Assembly: GCA_902803745.1 (NCBI GenBank)
Contig: CADCRB010000245.1
Location: 1-5,685 of the forward strand
DNA: 5,685 bases
Source of the DNA: an uncultured Lachnospiraceae bacterium
GTDB lineage: Bacteria > Bacillota > Clostridia > Lachnospirales > Lachnospiraceae
Direction: 5' to 3'
Part shown: positions 1 to 5,685 of the stretch, piece by piece
Layout of the letters: each line of letters starts with the position of its first letter
How positions within the stretch are numbered: the stretch's first letter is position 1
The notes under the pieces: generated by a model
What the model was told of the DNA's origin: nothing
What the model saw: only the letters and a program-made list of their open reading frames with translations
The model's database searches: none
Position numbers and translations under genes: made by a program

Positions 1-11
1 CCGGATGAATT

Positions 12-1280
12 ATGGAAAAAATCTATTCCGTAACCCAGGTTACAGCCTATCTTAAAAAGCTCATCGGCACAGACGTGATACTGAGATCGCTTACTGTGAA
101 GGGGGAGCTGTCAAACGTAAAGTATCATGTTTCCGGACATATTTATTTCACCGTAAAGGACGCGGGGGCATCACTTTCGGGAGTGATGTTTGCATCGGAT
201 ACCGGATCCCTTGATTTCAGGCTTACAGAAGGCTTGAAGGTAGAGATCACCGGGGGGTTAGGAGTATACGAAAAGGCCGGCAGCTATCAGATATATGCCA
301 AGAGAATAAAAAAAGAAGGCAGGGGCGAGCTGTACGAGAAATTTCTGAAACTCAAGGATCAGCTCGAAGAGATGGGGATGTTTTCTAAGGAATACAAGAA
401 GCCGATCCCCGGATATGTAAGAAGACTCGGTGTAGTGACCGCATCTACCGGTGCTGCAGTGAGAGATATAATAAATATTACAAGACGAAGGAATCCCTAT
501 GTGGAGATAATACTCTATCCTGCAAAGGTGCAGGGAGAAGGAGCTGCAGAGTCGGTGGCAAGAGGTATCGGGCTGCTTGATGATGCAGGGGTCGACGTTA
601 TCATCGCAGGCAGAGGAGGAGGCTCGATAGAAGACCTGTGGGCCTTTAATGAGGTAGCGGTAGCCGAAGCAATATTCCGGTCCCGCACTCCGGTCATATC
701 TGCTGTGGGTCATGAGACTGATACGACTATTGCGGACTATGTAGCGGATCTAAGGGCTCCCACTCCTTCGGCAGCAGCGGAGCTGGCGGTATTTGACTAT
801 GAAGCATTCCTGGAAAGGCTTGACGGATACCGCGGCGGATTAAAGGATTCGATAGGCCGTCTCATAGTACAGGACAGACTGAGACTTAAAGAGGCGGAGA
901 ACCTGATCAAGAAGATGCGGCCGGATGCGGTCATTGCTTCAAAGAGGATGCGTCTTGCAGATATCGAGAACAGGATGCGGCAGTTGATGAAAGATCAGCT
1001 TATGAGCGGGAGAGACCGGAGTGAGGTGACAGAGCGGAGACTGAGATCATCGATCACCGAAAAGCTTACGGACAGAAGACATTCAGTGTCTTTGTATGCG
1101 GAGCGGATGAAAGGCGTATCACCCCTTGAAAAGCTCACTTTGGGATATTCATTTGTAACTGATGAAAACGGAAAAAACATACGGAATGTGGGATCACTTT
1201 CCGTTGGTGATATGATCAATATACGTATGCTTAACGGAAAGGTGAAAGCTAATGTCAGAGAGATCGAAAAAAACAACTGA
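12..1280 (+). CDS. xseA: Exodeoxyribonuclease VII large subunit
   Basis: Large, catalytic subunit of cytoplasmic exonuclease VII, which degrades single-stranded DNA from both ends to oligonucleotides and acts with XseB. The 422-residue protein has the family's usual length (about 400-450). Residues 1-105 form the N-terminal OB-fold nucleic-acid-binding region, with the conserved IYSVTQVTAYLK opening and VKGELSNVKYHVSGHIYF at 29-46. The catalytic domain follows (about 125-330), with GVVTASTGAAVRDI (140-153), GRGGGSIEDLWAFN (200-213), VGHETD (232-237) and RAPTPSAAAEL (248-258). The Arg/Lys/Glu-rich stretch to about 365 fits the helical region that carries XseB. The C-terminus keeps the family's PLEKLTLGYS (371-380) and a short beta-rich end. 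The ATG at 12 places the conserved IYSV motif at residue 4, as usual; its SD site would lie mostly before the window. The 3' end overlaps xseB by 29 nt. Identification rests on motif recognition and is secure. Confidence 0.97.
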   Translation: MEKIYSVTQVTAYLKKLIGTDVILRSLTVKGELSNVKYHVSGHIYFTVKDAGASLSGVMFASDTGSLDFRLTEGLKVEITGGLGVYEKAGSYQIYAKRIKKEGRGELYEKFLKLKDQLEEMGMFSKEYKKPIPGYVRRLGVVTASTGAAVRDIINITRRRNPYVEIILYPAKVQGEGAAESVARGIGLLDDAGVDVIIAGRGGGSIEDLWAFNEVAVAEAIFRSRTPVISAVGHETDTTIADYVADLRAPTPSAAAELAVFDYEAFLERLDGYRGGLKDSIGRLIVQDRLRLKEAENLIKKMRPDAVIASKRMRLADIENRMRQLMKDQLMSGRDRSEVTERRLRSSITEKLTDRRHSVSLYAERMKGVSPLEKLTLGYSFVTDENGKNIRNVGSLSVGDMINIRMLNGKVKANVREIEKNN

Positions 1281-1500
1281 AGAAACGGATGCTAAAAGCA
1301 GAAGCATAGAGGAGTGCTTTGAATATCTGGATGAAGTGATAAGGAAGATGGAGGATCCGGATCTTCCCCTCGAGGAGTCGTTTGACCTATACGAAAAGGG
1401 CATGAAGGTTCTGAAGCAGGCATCAGGGGCTGTGGATGAAGTTGAAAAGAAGGTAAAGCTTATCGATGATGAAGGAAGGACGGAGGATTTCGATGAATGA
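1252..1500 (+). CDS. xseB: Exodeoxyribonuclease VII small subunit
   Basis: Small, non-catalytic subunit of exonuclease VII; several copies bind the helical region of XseA and are needed for activity. The 82-residue product is a typical XseB length. It is almost wholly helical and charged: residues 18-70 hold the family core SIEECFEYLDEVIRKMED (18-35), then LPLEESFDLYEKGMKVLK (38-55) and a coiled-coil-like stretch ending in EVEKKVKLI. Residues 1-17 are a polar, probably disordered leader. The ATG at 1252 is chosen because it follows GGAAAGG (1236-1242) at a workable distance and the next in-frame Met (residue 33) lies inside the conserved core. The gene starts within the last 29 nt of xseA, and its stop overlaps the ispA start, so the two ExoVII subunits are probably translationally coupled. 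Confidence 0.95.
   Translation: MSERSKKTTEETDAKSRSIEECFEYLDEVIRKMEDPDLPLEESFDLYEKGMKVLKQASGAVDEVEKKVKLIDDEGRTEDFDE
1482..1486 (+). promoter_or_regulatory. Shine-Dalgarno site of ispA
   Basis: GGAGG lies 6 nt before the ATG at 1493, inside the 3' end of xseB. It decides the ispA start: an in-frame ATG at 1466 would add nine residues (MMKEGRRIS) that are simply this purine-rich SD region read as protein and are not expected at the N-terminus of the family. Confidence 0.85.
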
Positions 1501-2386
1501 ATCTGATATGAAGGTTGCCCAGCTTAGGGCAGAGGAAGTGATACTGAAATATCTTCCGGAAGAAAAGGGTTATCCGTCCACTGTTATCTCTGCCATTAAT
1601 TACTCGGTAAAGGCCGGGGGCAAGAGGCTTCGTCCCATATTTATGTATGAGACCTTTAAGATGTTCGGGGGCGAAGGCGAGGTCATCGAACCCTTTATGG
1701 CAGCTATCGAGATGATACATAATTATTCTCTGGTCCATGATGATCTTGAGGCGATGGACAACGACGAGTTCAGAAGAGGCCGCAAGACCACTCATGTGAT
1801 CTATGGTGAGGGTATGGCTGTTCTCGCAGGAGACGGTCTGCTCAATATGGCATACGAGACCGCCCTTAATGCATTTGATATAAAAGGCGTGAATAAGAGC
1901 CGCGTGATAAATGCCTTAAAGATCCTTTCCGGAAAATCCGGAATTAACGGCATGCTCGGAGGTCAGGCCTGTGATGTGGATGCCGAAGAAAAGAAGCGCG
2001 ATGTAGATCTCGATGAGCTTATGTACATCCATGAGAATAAGACCGGTGCATTGATAGAGGCGGCAATGAAGATAGGAGCTGTGCTTGCCGGAGCTTCAAA
2101 GGAGGAGACAGAGAAGATAAGCAGGGTTGCGCTTCTCGTTGGCACAGCATTCCAGATAGAGGATGATATCCTCGATGTTGTAGGAGATGAGAAGGTCATA
2201 GGCAAGAGGGTGGGTTCTGATATCAAAAATAACAAGATCACCTATGTGACTATAAAAGGAGTCGAGGAAGCAAAGAAGGATGCAAAGGAAATGTCTGAAA
2301 AAGCGATCGAGCTTTTTGACAGCATAGGACGTGAGAATGATTTCTTAAGAGAGCTGATCCTCTCAATGATAGGCAGGACAAAATAA
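1493..2386 (+). CDS. ispA: Polyprenyl synthetase, farnesyl diphosphate synthase type
   Basis: Trans-isoprenyl diphosphate synthase that condenses isopentenyl diphosphate with allylic diphosphates, probably to farnesyl (C15) or geranylgeranyl (C20) diphosphate, in the cytoplasm. The 297 residues match bacterial short-chain synthases. Visible motifs are AGGKRLRP (41-48), a first aspartate-rich motif DDLEAMDND (83-91) followed by RRG (94-96), GDGLLNMAYE (113-122), LGGQACDV (155-162), HENKTGALI (180-188) and a second aspartate-rich motif DDILD (224-228) followed by GSD (241-243) and KNNKITYV (245-252). Tyr78 and Ser79 at -5 and -4 before the first motif, plus the two-residue longer DDx4D form, fit type II bacterial FPP synthase, but chain length cannot be fixed by eye. 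Odd points: Glu86 where the family normally has Pro (DDLP), Glu223 where Gln is usual (FQIQDD), and Arg239 for the usual Pro (GKPxGSD). The start overlaps the xseB stop as ATGAATGA. It sits beside dxs, which feeds its substrates. Confidence 0.93.
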   Translation: MNESDMKVAQLRAEEVILKYLPEEKGYPSTVISAINYSVKAGGKRLRPIFMYETFKMFGGEGEVIEPFMAAIEMIHNYSLVHDDLEAMDNDEFRRGRKTTHVIYGEGMAVLAGDGLLNMAYETALNAFDIKGVNKSRVINALKILSGKSGINGMLGGQACDVDAEEKKRDVDLDELMYIHENKTGALIEAAMKIGAVLAGASKEETEKISRVALLVGTAFQIEDDILDVVGDEKVIGKRVGSDIKNNKITYVTIKGVEEAKKDAKEMSEKAIELFDSIGRENDFLRELILSMIGRTK

Positions 2387-2391
2387 GCTAT

Positions 2392-4332
2392 ATGATACTG
2401 GACAGGATACATAAGGAAAACGACATAAAGAAAATATCCCGTGGAGAGCTGCCCAGGCTCGCGGGGGAGATCAGGGAATTTCTTATCGAAAAGGTAAGTA
2501 ATACCGGCGGTCATCTCGGAAGCAATTTAGGAGTAGTAGAGCTGACAATAGCTTTGCACAGGCAGCTGGATCTTCCTAAGGATAAGATAATTTTTGACGT
2601 GGGACATCAGGCCTATATCCATAAGCTGCTTACCGGCAGACGGGAGGGATTTGATACGCTCCGGCAGTTTGGAGGAATGAGCGGCTTTCCCAAAAGAGGA
2701 GAGAGCGAATGCGACGTATTCGACACGGGGCATTCCAGTACCTCCATATCTGTAGGGCTGGGGCTTGTAAAAGCAAGGGATCTGAGAAAAGAGAATTATA
2801 CTGTTGTCACTGTGATAGGTGATGGCGCGCTCACAGGAGGACTCGCTTACGAAGGACTCAATAATGCCGCGAAATTAAAGACAAATTACATCATCATATT
2901 AAATGACAATGCGATGTCCATTTCTGAAAATGTCGGAGGCATGTCAAAGTATCTTCAGGGTATAAGGACTGCGGTAGGATATCAGAATTTCAAGATAGGC
3001 ATGGAGGAATTCCTGCTTAAAAGCATGCCTAAGGGCGATAAGGTGCTGGACAGCCTGAAGAGGCTTAAAAGTTCCATGAAACAGCTCGTAGTCCCCGGCA
3101 TGCTCTTTGAAGACATGGGCATAACCTATTTAGGACCGGTGGACGGCCACGATATCGGCATGCTGGAGAAGACGATAAAGGAAGCCAAGAATATCAAGCA
3201 TACGGTAATAATCCATGCCTGCACTAAAAAAGGAAAAGGATACGCGCCGGCAGAGCGGCATCCTGCGAGATTCCATGGCACGGGACCTTTTGAAATAGAG
3301 ACCGGACTACCCAAAGAGCCTTCCGGCACGGCAAGCTACACGGATATATTCTCAACTGTCATGATCAAGCTTGCTGCTAGAAATGAAAATGTAATGGCGA
3401 TAACTGCAGCCATGCCTGACGGGACCGGACTCAAGAGATACAGGAATATCTATCCGGACAGATTTGCCGATGTAGGTATAGCAGAGGGGCATGCAGTGAC
3501 CTTTGCGGCCGGACTTGCGGCGGGAGGAATGAAACCTGTGGTAGCCATCTATTCTTCTTTTCTGCAGCGCGCATATGATGAAATACTGCATGATGTCTGT
3601 ATCGGCAGTCTTCCCGTAATATTCGCGGTAGACAGAGCCGGTATAGTGGGCGCGGACGGAGAGACACATCAGGGGATATTTGATCTTTCATTCCTGTCTT
3701 CAATGCCCAATATGACCATAATGGCTCCAAAGAATAAATGGGAGCTTTCAGACATGATGAAATTTGCCGTCACCATGGATTCACCCGTGGCAGTAAGGTA
3801 TCCGAGGTCAGCGGCGTACTGCGGACTTAAGGATTTCCGGGCAGAGATCGAGTACGGCAGGAGTGAGGTGATATATGAAGAAAGTGGTATCGCCATATTT
3901 GCCGTAGGAGCCATGGTCGAGACAGCGGAGAAGGTAAGGGAGATACTTAAAGAAAAAGGCTATGAGTGCTCTCTGATAAACTCAAGATTCGTAAAACCGG
4001 TAGACGGTGATACTCTGATCAGGATATCTGAAAGCCACGAGCTTATCGTCACAATGGAGGATAATGTTCTTTCCGGAGGCTATGGTGAGCACGTGACGGA
4101 GTTTGTGGAAATGAACGAGCTTCGTCCGGGCATATTGAATATTGCGGTTCCGGATGAATTCGTGCCGCACGGCTCGATAGCCATACTTCGTAAAAAGCTT
4201 GGAATGGACCCGGAGAGTGTGGCGGGACGGATAATAAACAAGCTGAATGCCATGAAAGATGCATCGCCTGAAGGATATGATGACCTCGAGGCAGCTGCTG
4301 GTATACCGGACAGGGAAGGTGCAGATGGCTGA
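2392..4332 (+). CDS. dxs: 1-deoxy-D-xylulose-5-phosphate synthase
   Basis: Thiamine diphosphate (ThDP) enzyme that joins pyruvate and glyceraldehyde 3-phosphate to 1-deoxy-D-xylulose 5-phosphate with loss of CO2, the first step of the MEP isoprenoid pathway. The ThDP-binding N-terminal domain has GGHLGSNLGVVELTIALH (39-56, His41), DVGHQAY (69-75, His72), GFPKRGESECD (98-108), the Mg/ThDP motif GDGALTGG (143-150, Asp144) and its partner NDNAMSISEN (171-180, Asn173), then KKGKGYAPAE (279-288) and FHGTGPF (294-300). The middle domain has VGIAEGHAV (361-369), where Glu365 is the expected catalytic glutamate, and DRAGIVGADGETHQG (414-428, with Asp422 and His426). The transketolase C-domain includes SRFVKPVD (531-538) and EDNVLSGGYGEHV (556-568). 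At 646 residues it is about 20 longer than typical, owing to an acidic tail after residue 618. The ATG at 2392 matches the usual N-terminus (MxLDxI), yet only a weak AGGA lies 13 nt upstream; coupling to ispA, which ends 5 nt before, is likely. Confidence 0.98.
   Translation: MILDRIHKENDIKKISRGELPRLAGEIREFLIEKVSNTGGHLGSNLGVVELTIALHRQLDLPKDKIIFDVGHQAYIHKLLTGRREGFDTLRQFGGMSGFPKRGESECDVFDTGHSSTSISVGLGLVKARDLRKENYTVVTVIGDGALTGGLAYEGLNNAAKLKTNYIIILNDNAMSISENVGGMSKYLQGIRTAVGYQNFKIGMEEFLLKSMPKGDKVLDSLKRLKSSMKQLVVPGMLFEDMGITYLGPVDGHDIGMLEKTIKEAKNIKHTVIIHACTKKGKGYAPAERHPARFHGTGPFEIETGLPKEPSGTASYTDIFSTVMIKLAARNENVMAITAAMPDGTGLKRYRNIYPDRFADVGIAEGHAVTFAAGLAAGGMKPVVAIYSSFLQRAYDEILHDVCIGSLPVIFAVDRAGIVGADGETHQGIFDLSFLSSMPNMTIMAPKNKWELSDMMKFAVTMDSPVAVRYPRSAAYCGLKDFRAEIEYGRSEVIYEESGIAIFAVGAMVETAEKVREILKEKGYECSLINSRFVKPVDGDTLIRISESHELIVTMEDNVLSGGYGEHVTEFVEMNELRPGILNIAVPDEFVPHGSIAILRKKLGMDPESVAGRIINKLNAMKDASPEGYDDLEAAAGIPDREGADG
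4313..4319 (+). promoter_or_regulatory. Shine-Dalgarno site of tlyA
   Basis: GGGAAGG lies 5 nt before the ATG at 4325, within the last codons of dxs. It favours the 4325 start over the in-frame ATG at 4259, which would add 22 residues not expected in front of an S4 domain. Confidence 0.8.
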
Positions 4333-5137
4333 AAAAAAACGTCTTGATGTCCTGCTTACTGAGCGGGGCATTGCTTCTTCCAGAGAAAAGGCGAAAGCTA
4401 TGATCATGGAGGGCAGTGTTTACGTAGACGGAACGCGTGAAGATAAGGCGGGCAGCAGCTTTCCCGACTCGGTGGATATCGAGTACAGGGGAAACAGGCT
4501 TAAATATGTCAGCCGCGGCGGACTGAAGCTTGAGAAGGCTCTTGTATCCTTTGAGCTTGATCTTAAGGACCTTATCTGCATGGATATCGGCGCCTCCACA
4601 GGCGGATTTACGGATTGCATGCTGCAGAACGGTGCATTGAAGGTTTATTCGATAGATGTGGGATACGGCCAGCTTGACTGGGGCTTAAGGAATGACAGCC
4701 GTGTCATCTGCATGGAAAAAACCAATTTCAGATATCTCACAGAGGATGATATTCCCGATACTCCGGATTTTGCTTCTGTGGATGTTTCCTTTATCTCCCT
4801 GTCAAAGATACTGCCTGCTGCGGCCGCTATACTTTCAGAACATGGCAGGATGGTATGCCTCATCAAACCACAGTTTGAAGCCGGCAGGGATCTTGTAGGG
4901 AAGAAGGGCGTGGTGCGGGATCCGGCGGTGCATGAGGATGTGATCAGATCCTGTATGGGATATGCTGCATCAAACGGATTTAAGATATCGGGGCTTGATT
5001 TTTCGCCGATCAAAGGGCCCGAGGGTAATATAGAATATCTGATGTATATTGTCAGGAATAAGGTTTTGGAGCAGGCTGAATGCTCTGTGGATATGATACC
5101 TGACCTTGTAAAAAGAGCTCATTCAAGCCTGGGCTGA
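4325..5137 (+). CDS. tlyA: TlyA family rRNA 2'-O-methyltransferase
   Basis: S-adenosylmethionine-dependent rRNA 2'-O-methyltransferase; characterised TlyA proteins methylate C1920 of 23S rRNA, and the longer type also C1409 of 16S rRNA (E. coli numbering). Of the 270 residues, about 4-60 form an S4 RNA-binding domain (KRLDVLLTERGIASSREKAK, 5-24; GSVYVDG, 30-36). After the LKYVSRGG linker (59-66) comes an FtsJ-type Rossmann methyltransferase domain with the SAM-binding motif DIGASTGGFTD (87-97), DVGYGQLDWGLR (111-122), DVSFISL (153-159) and LIKPQFEAGR (179-188). Lys68, Asp153, Lys181 and Glu237 fall where the catalytic K-D-K-E residues of the family are expected. The 3' half also contains VVRDPAVHEDVI (196-207) and GPEGNIEYL (231-239). 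The start at 4325 overlaps the dxs stop by 8 nt. Older annotations call homologues hemolysin A or YqxC; nothing here suggests a secreted or membrane-active protein, as no signal peptide or membrane segment is visible. Confidence 0.95.
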   Translation: MAEKKRLDVLLTERGIASSREKAKAMIMEGSVYVDGTREDKAGSSFPDSVDIEYRGNRLKYVSRGGLKLEKALVSFELDLKDLICMDIGASTGGFTDCMLQNGALKVYSIDVGYGQLDWGLRNDSRVICMEKTNFRYLTEDDIPDTPDFASVDVSFISLSKILPAAAAILSEHGRMVCLIKPQFEAGRDLVGKKGVVRDPAVHEDVIRSCMGYAASNGFKISGLDFSPIKGPEGNIEYLMYIVRNKVLEQAECSVDMIPDLVKRAHSSLG

Positions 5138-5147
5138 CGGCGTTAGC
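5133..5147 (+). other. Small hairpin across the tlyA stop codon
   Basis: GCTGAC (5133-5138) pairs with GTTAGC (5142-5147) to give a 6-bp stem, including one G-U pair, closed by a 3-nt loop GGC. The stem contains the tlyA TGA (5135-5137) and ends directly before the nadK SD site. No T-run follows, so it is not a Rho-independent terminator. A role in nadK translation is only inferred, and a stem this short could arise by chance. Confidence 0.35.
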
Positions 5148-5154
5148 AGAGGAG
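5148..5154 (+). promoter_or_regulatory. Shine-Dalgarno site of nadK
   Basis: AGAGGAG in the 25-nt gap after tlyA lies 8 nt before GTG at 5163. No ATG occurs between the tlyA stop and the conserved N-terminus of NadK, so this site supports the GTG start. Confidence 0.85.
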
Positions 5155-5162
5155 AGTCTATC

Positions 5163-5685
5163 GTGAAAAATTTTTTCCTCATAGTAAATCCTACAAGAGA
5201 AGGCGGACTTGAGGCGGCGCGCGAGACAGAGGATTATCTGAAGTCGCTTGGATGCGTCTGCAGCACGCATGTTACCGCCGAGAGTGACGGTTATGACAGA
5301 TATACGGACAGCAGCTCCATACCGGATGATACGGACTGTATTCTGGTGCTTGGGGGTGACGGTACACTGATACAGGCTGCAAGAGATGTGGCAGATCTGG
5401 GGATCCCCATCCTTGGGATAAATACAGGCCGGCTGGGTTATCTTACCGATGTGGACAGAGAAGAGATAAAGCCTTCGATGGAAGCTCTTATTCAGGACAG
5501 ATATCTCGTTGATGAAAGGATGATGCTTTCGGGAGATGTCACGACAGGAGAACGCATTATCACCAGCGACAGTGCATTAAATGATATCGTCGTACACAGA
5601 CAGGGCAATATGAGGGTCGTGGAGTATGACGTATATGTCAATAATAAATTCTTGAAAAGTTACCGCGCTGATGGTATCATTGTCA
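5163..5685 (+). CDS. nadK: NAD kinase, 3' end outside the window
   Basis: ATP- or polyphosphate-dependent NAD kinase that phosphorylates the 2'-hydroxyl of the NAD adenosine ribose to give NADP in the cytoplasm. The 174 visible residues are about 60% of the usual 270-290. The N-terminus MKNFFLIVNPTREGG is typical for the family. The key motif GGDGTL (64-69) carries the catalytic Asp66 and leads into QAARD; it is followed by GIPILGINTGRLGYLTDV (80-97), ALNDIVVHR (138-146, with the NAD-contacting Asn140-Asp141) and YRADGIIV (167-174) at the cut edge. The glycine-rich STPTGSTAY-type segment that should come next lies beyond the window. Translation begins with GTG, supported by a strong SD 8 nt upstream and by the absence of any other start in the gap. 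It is the last gene seen in the cluster; in related genomes argR and recN commonly follow. The reading frame is intact to the end. Confidence 0.94.
   Translation, partial: MKNFFLIVNPTREGGLEAARETEDYLKSLGCVCSTHVTAESDGYDRYTDSSSIPDDTDCILVLGGDGTLIQAARDVADLGIPILGINTGRLGYLTDVDREEIKPSMEALIQDRYLVDERMMLSGDVTTGERIITSDSALNDIVVHRQGNMRVVEYDVYVNNKFLKSYRADGIIV

Noticed and set aside
1..33. Possible 3' end of an upstream gene such as nusB before or overlapping xseA
   Set aside because: One frame ends at TGA 6-8 and another reads PDELWKKSIP then TAA at 31-33. Either could end an upstream gene, but too little sequence is present to choose a frame or a product.
444..472. TATAAT at 467-472 inside xseA as a possible internal promoter
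   Set aside because: The matching -35 region (TCTACC) is poor, and the site lies in the middle of a conserved coding segment with no gene start nearby.
258..713. Long open frame on the - strand opposite xseA (151 codons)
   Set aside because: It lies wholly opposite a clear xseA catalytic region, has no recognisable domain, and its composition (Cys-, Tyr- and Ser-rich) is what antisense reading of this gene would give.
1926..1935. Palindrome TTTCCGGAAA inside ispA as a possible operator
   Set aside because: It is short, within coding sequence, and not placed near a promoter; it codes for ordinary residues in the synthase.
2316..2344. Perfect -35-like TTGACA inside the 3' end of ispA, about 70 nt before dxs
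   Set aside because: No good -10 element appears at 16-18 nt spacing; AATGAT at 14 nt is too close. The match is probably chance within coding sequence.
3352..3730. Two overlapping - strand open frames opposite dxs
   Set aside because: Both are antisense to the conserved Dxs catalytic region and resemble no family; they look like shadows of the coding strand.
4149..4160. Repeat of the window's first 11 bases (CCGGATGAATT) within dxs
   Set aside because: It is a single short match explained by a common codon pair (CCG GAT GAA TT) in coding sequence, with no further similarity on either side.
4692..4898. A + strand open frame of 68 codons inside tlyA
   Set aside because: It is out of frame with the SAM-binding domain of tlyA and shows no family motif.

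Overview
The window is a tightly packed run of six genes, all on the + strand, with about 98-99% coding density: xseA, xseB, ispA (polyprenyl/farnesyl diphosphate synthase), dxs, tlyA and the first part of nadK. This order is known from many Clostridia, where nusB usually lies upstream and argR and recN downstream; those genes are outside the window. The gene order, a moderate G+C content judged by eye, frequent ATA (Ile) and AGA/AGG (Arg) codons, and strong purine-rich Shine-Dalgarno (SD) sites all suggest an anaerobic Bacillota of class Clostridia, probably near Lachnospiraceae. The taxonomic call is an inference from context, not a database result.

Layout: xseA (12-1280) and xseB (1252-1500) encode the large and small subunits of exodeoxyribonuclease VII and overlap by 29 nt. 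ispA (1493-2386) overlaps the xseB stop by 8 nt (ATGAATGA). dxs (2392-4332) begins 5 nt after the ispA stop and has only a weak SD. tlyA (4325-5137) overlaps the dxs stop by 8 nt (ATGGCTGA) and has a strong SD. nadK begins with GTG at 5163, 25 nt after tlyA, and is cut by the window edge at 5685. I see no intergenic promoter or Rho-independent terminator. The layout fits one polycistronic transcript entering from the left and leaving on the right, with translational coupling at most junctions.

Functionally the cluster joins housekeeping tasks. ExoVII degrades single-stranded DNA. Dxs makes 1-deoxy-D-xylulose 5-phosphate, the entry step of the MEP isoprenoid pathway (and a precursor of thiamine and pyridoxal phosphate in many bacteria), and the IspA-type synthase condenses the resulting C5 units. 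TlyA 2'-O-methylates rRNA, and NadK makes NADP, which the MEP reductoisomerase uses as NADPH.

I found no mobile element, CRISPR array, RNA gene, riboswitch or undescribed system. Points worth a second look are small: a Pro-to-Glu change inside the first aspartate-rich motif of the IspA-type synthase, further substitutions around its second motif, an extended Dxs C-terminus, a TlyA with the full N-terminal domain expected of the dual-specificity type, a small hairpin spanning the tlyA stop just before the nadK SD, and the coupling-type gene junctions.
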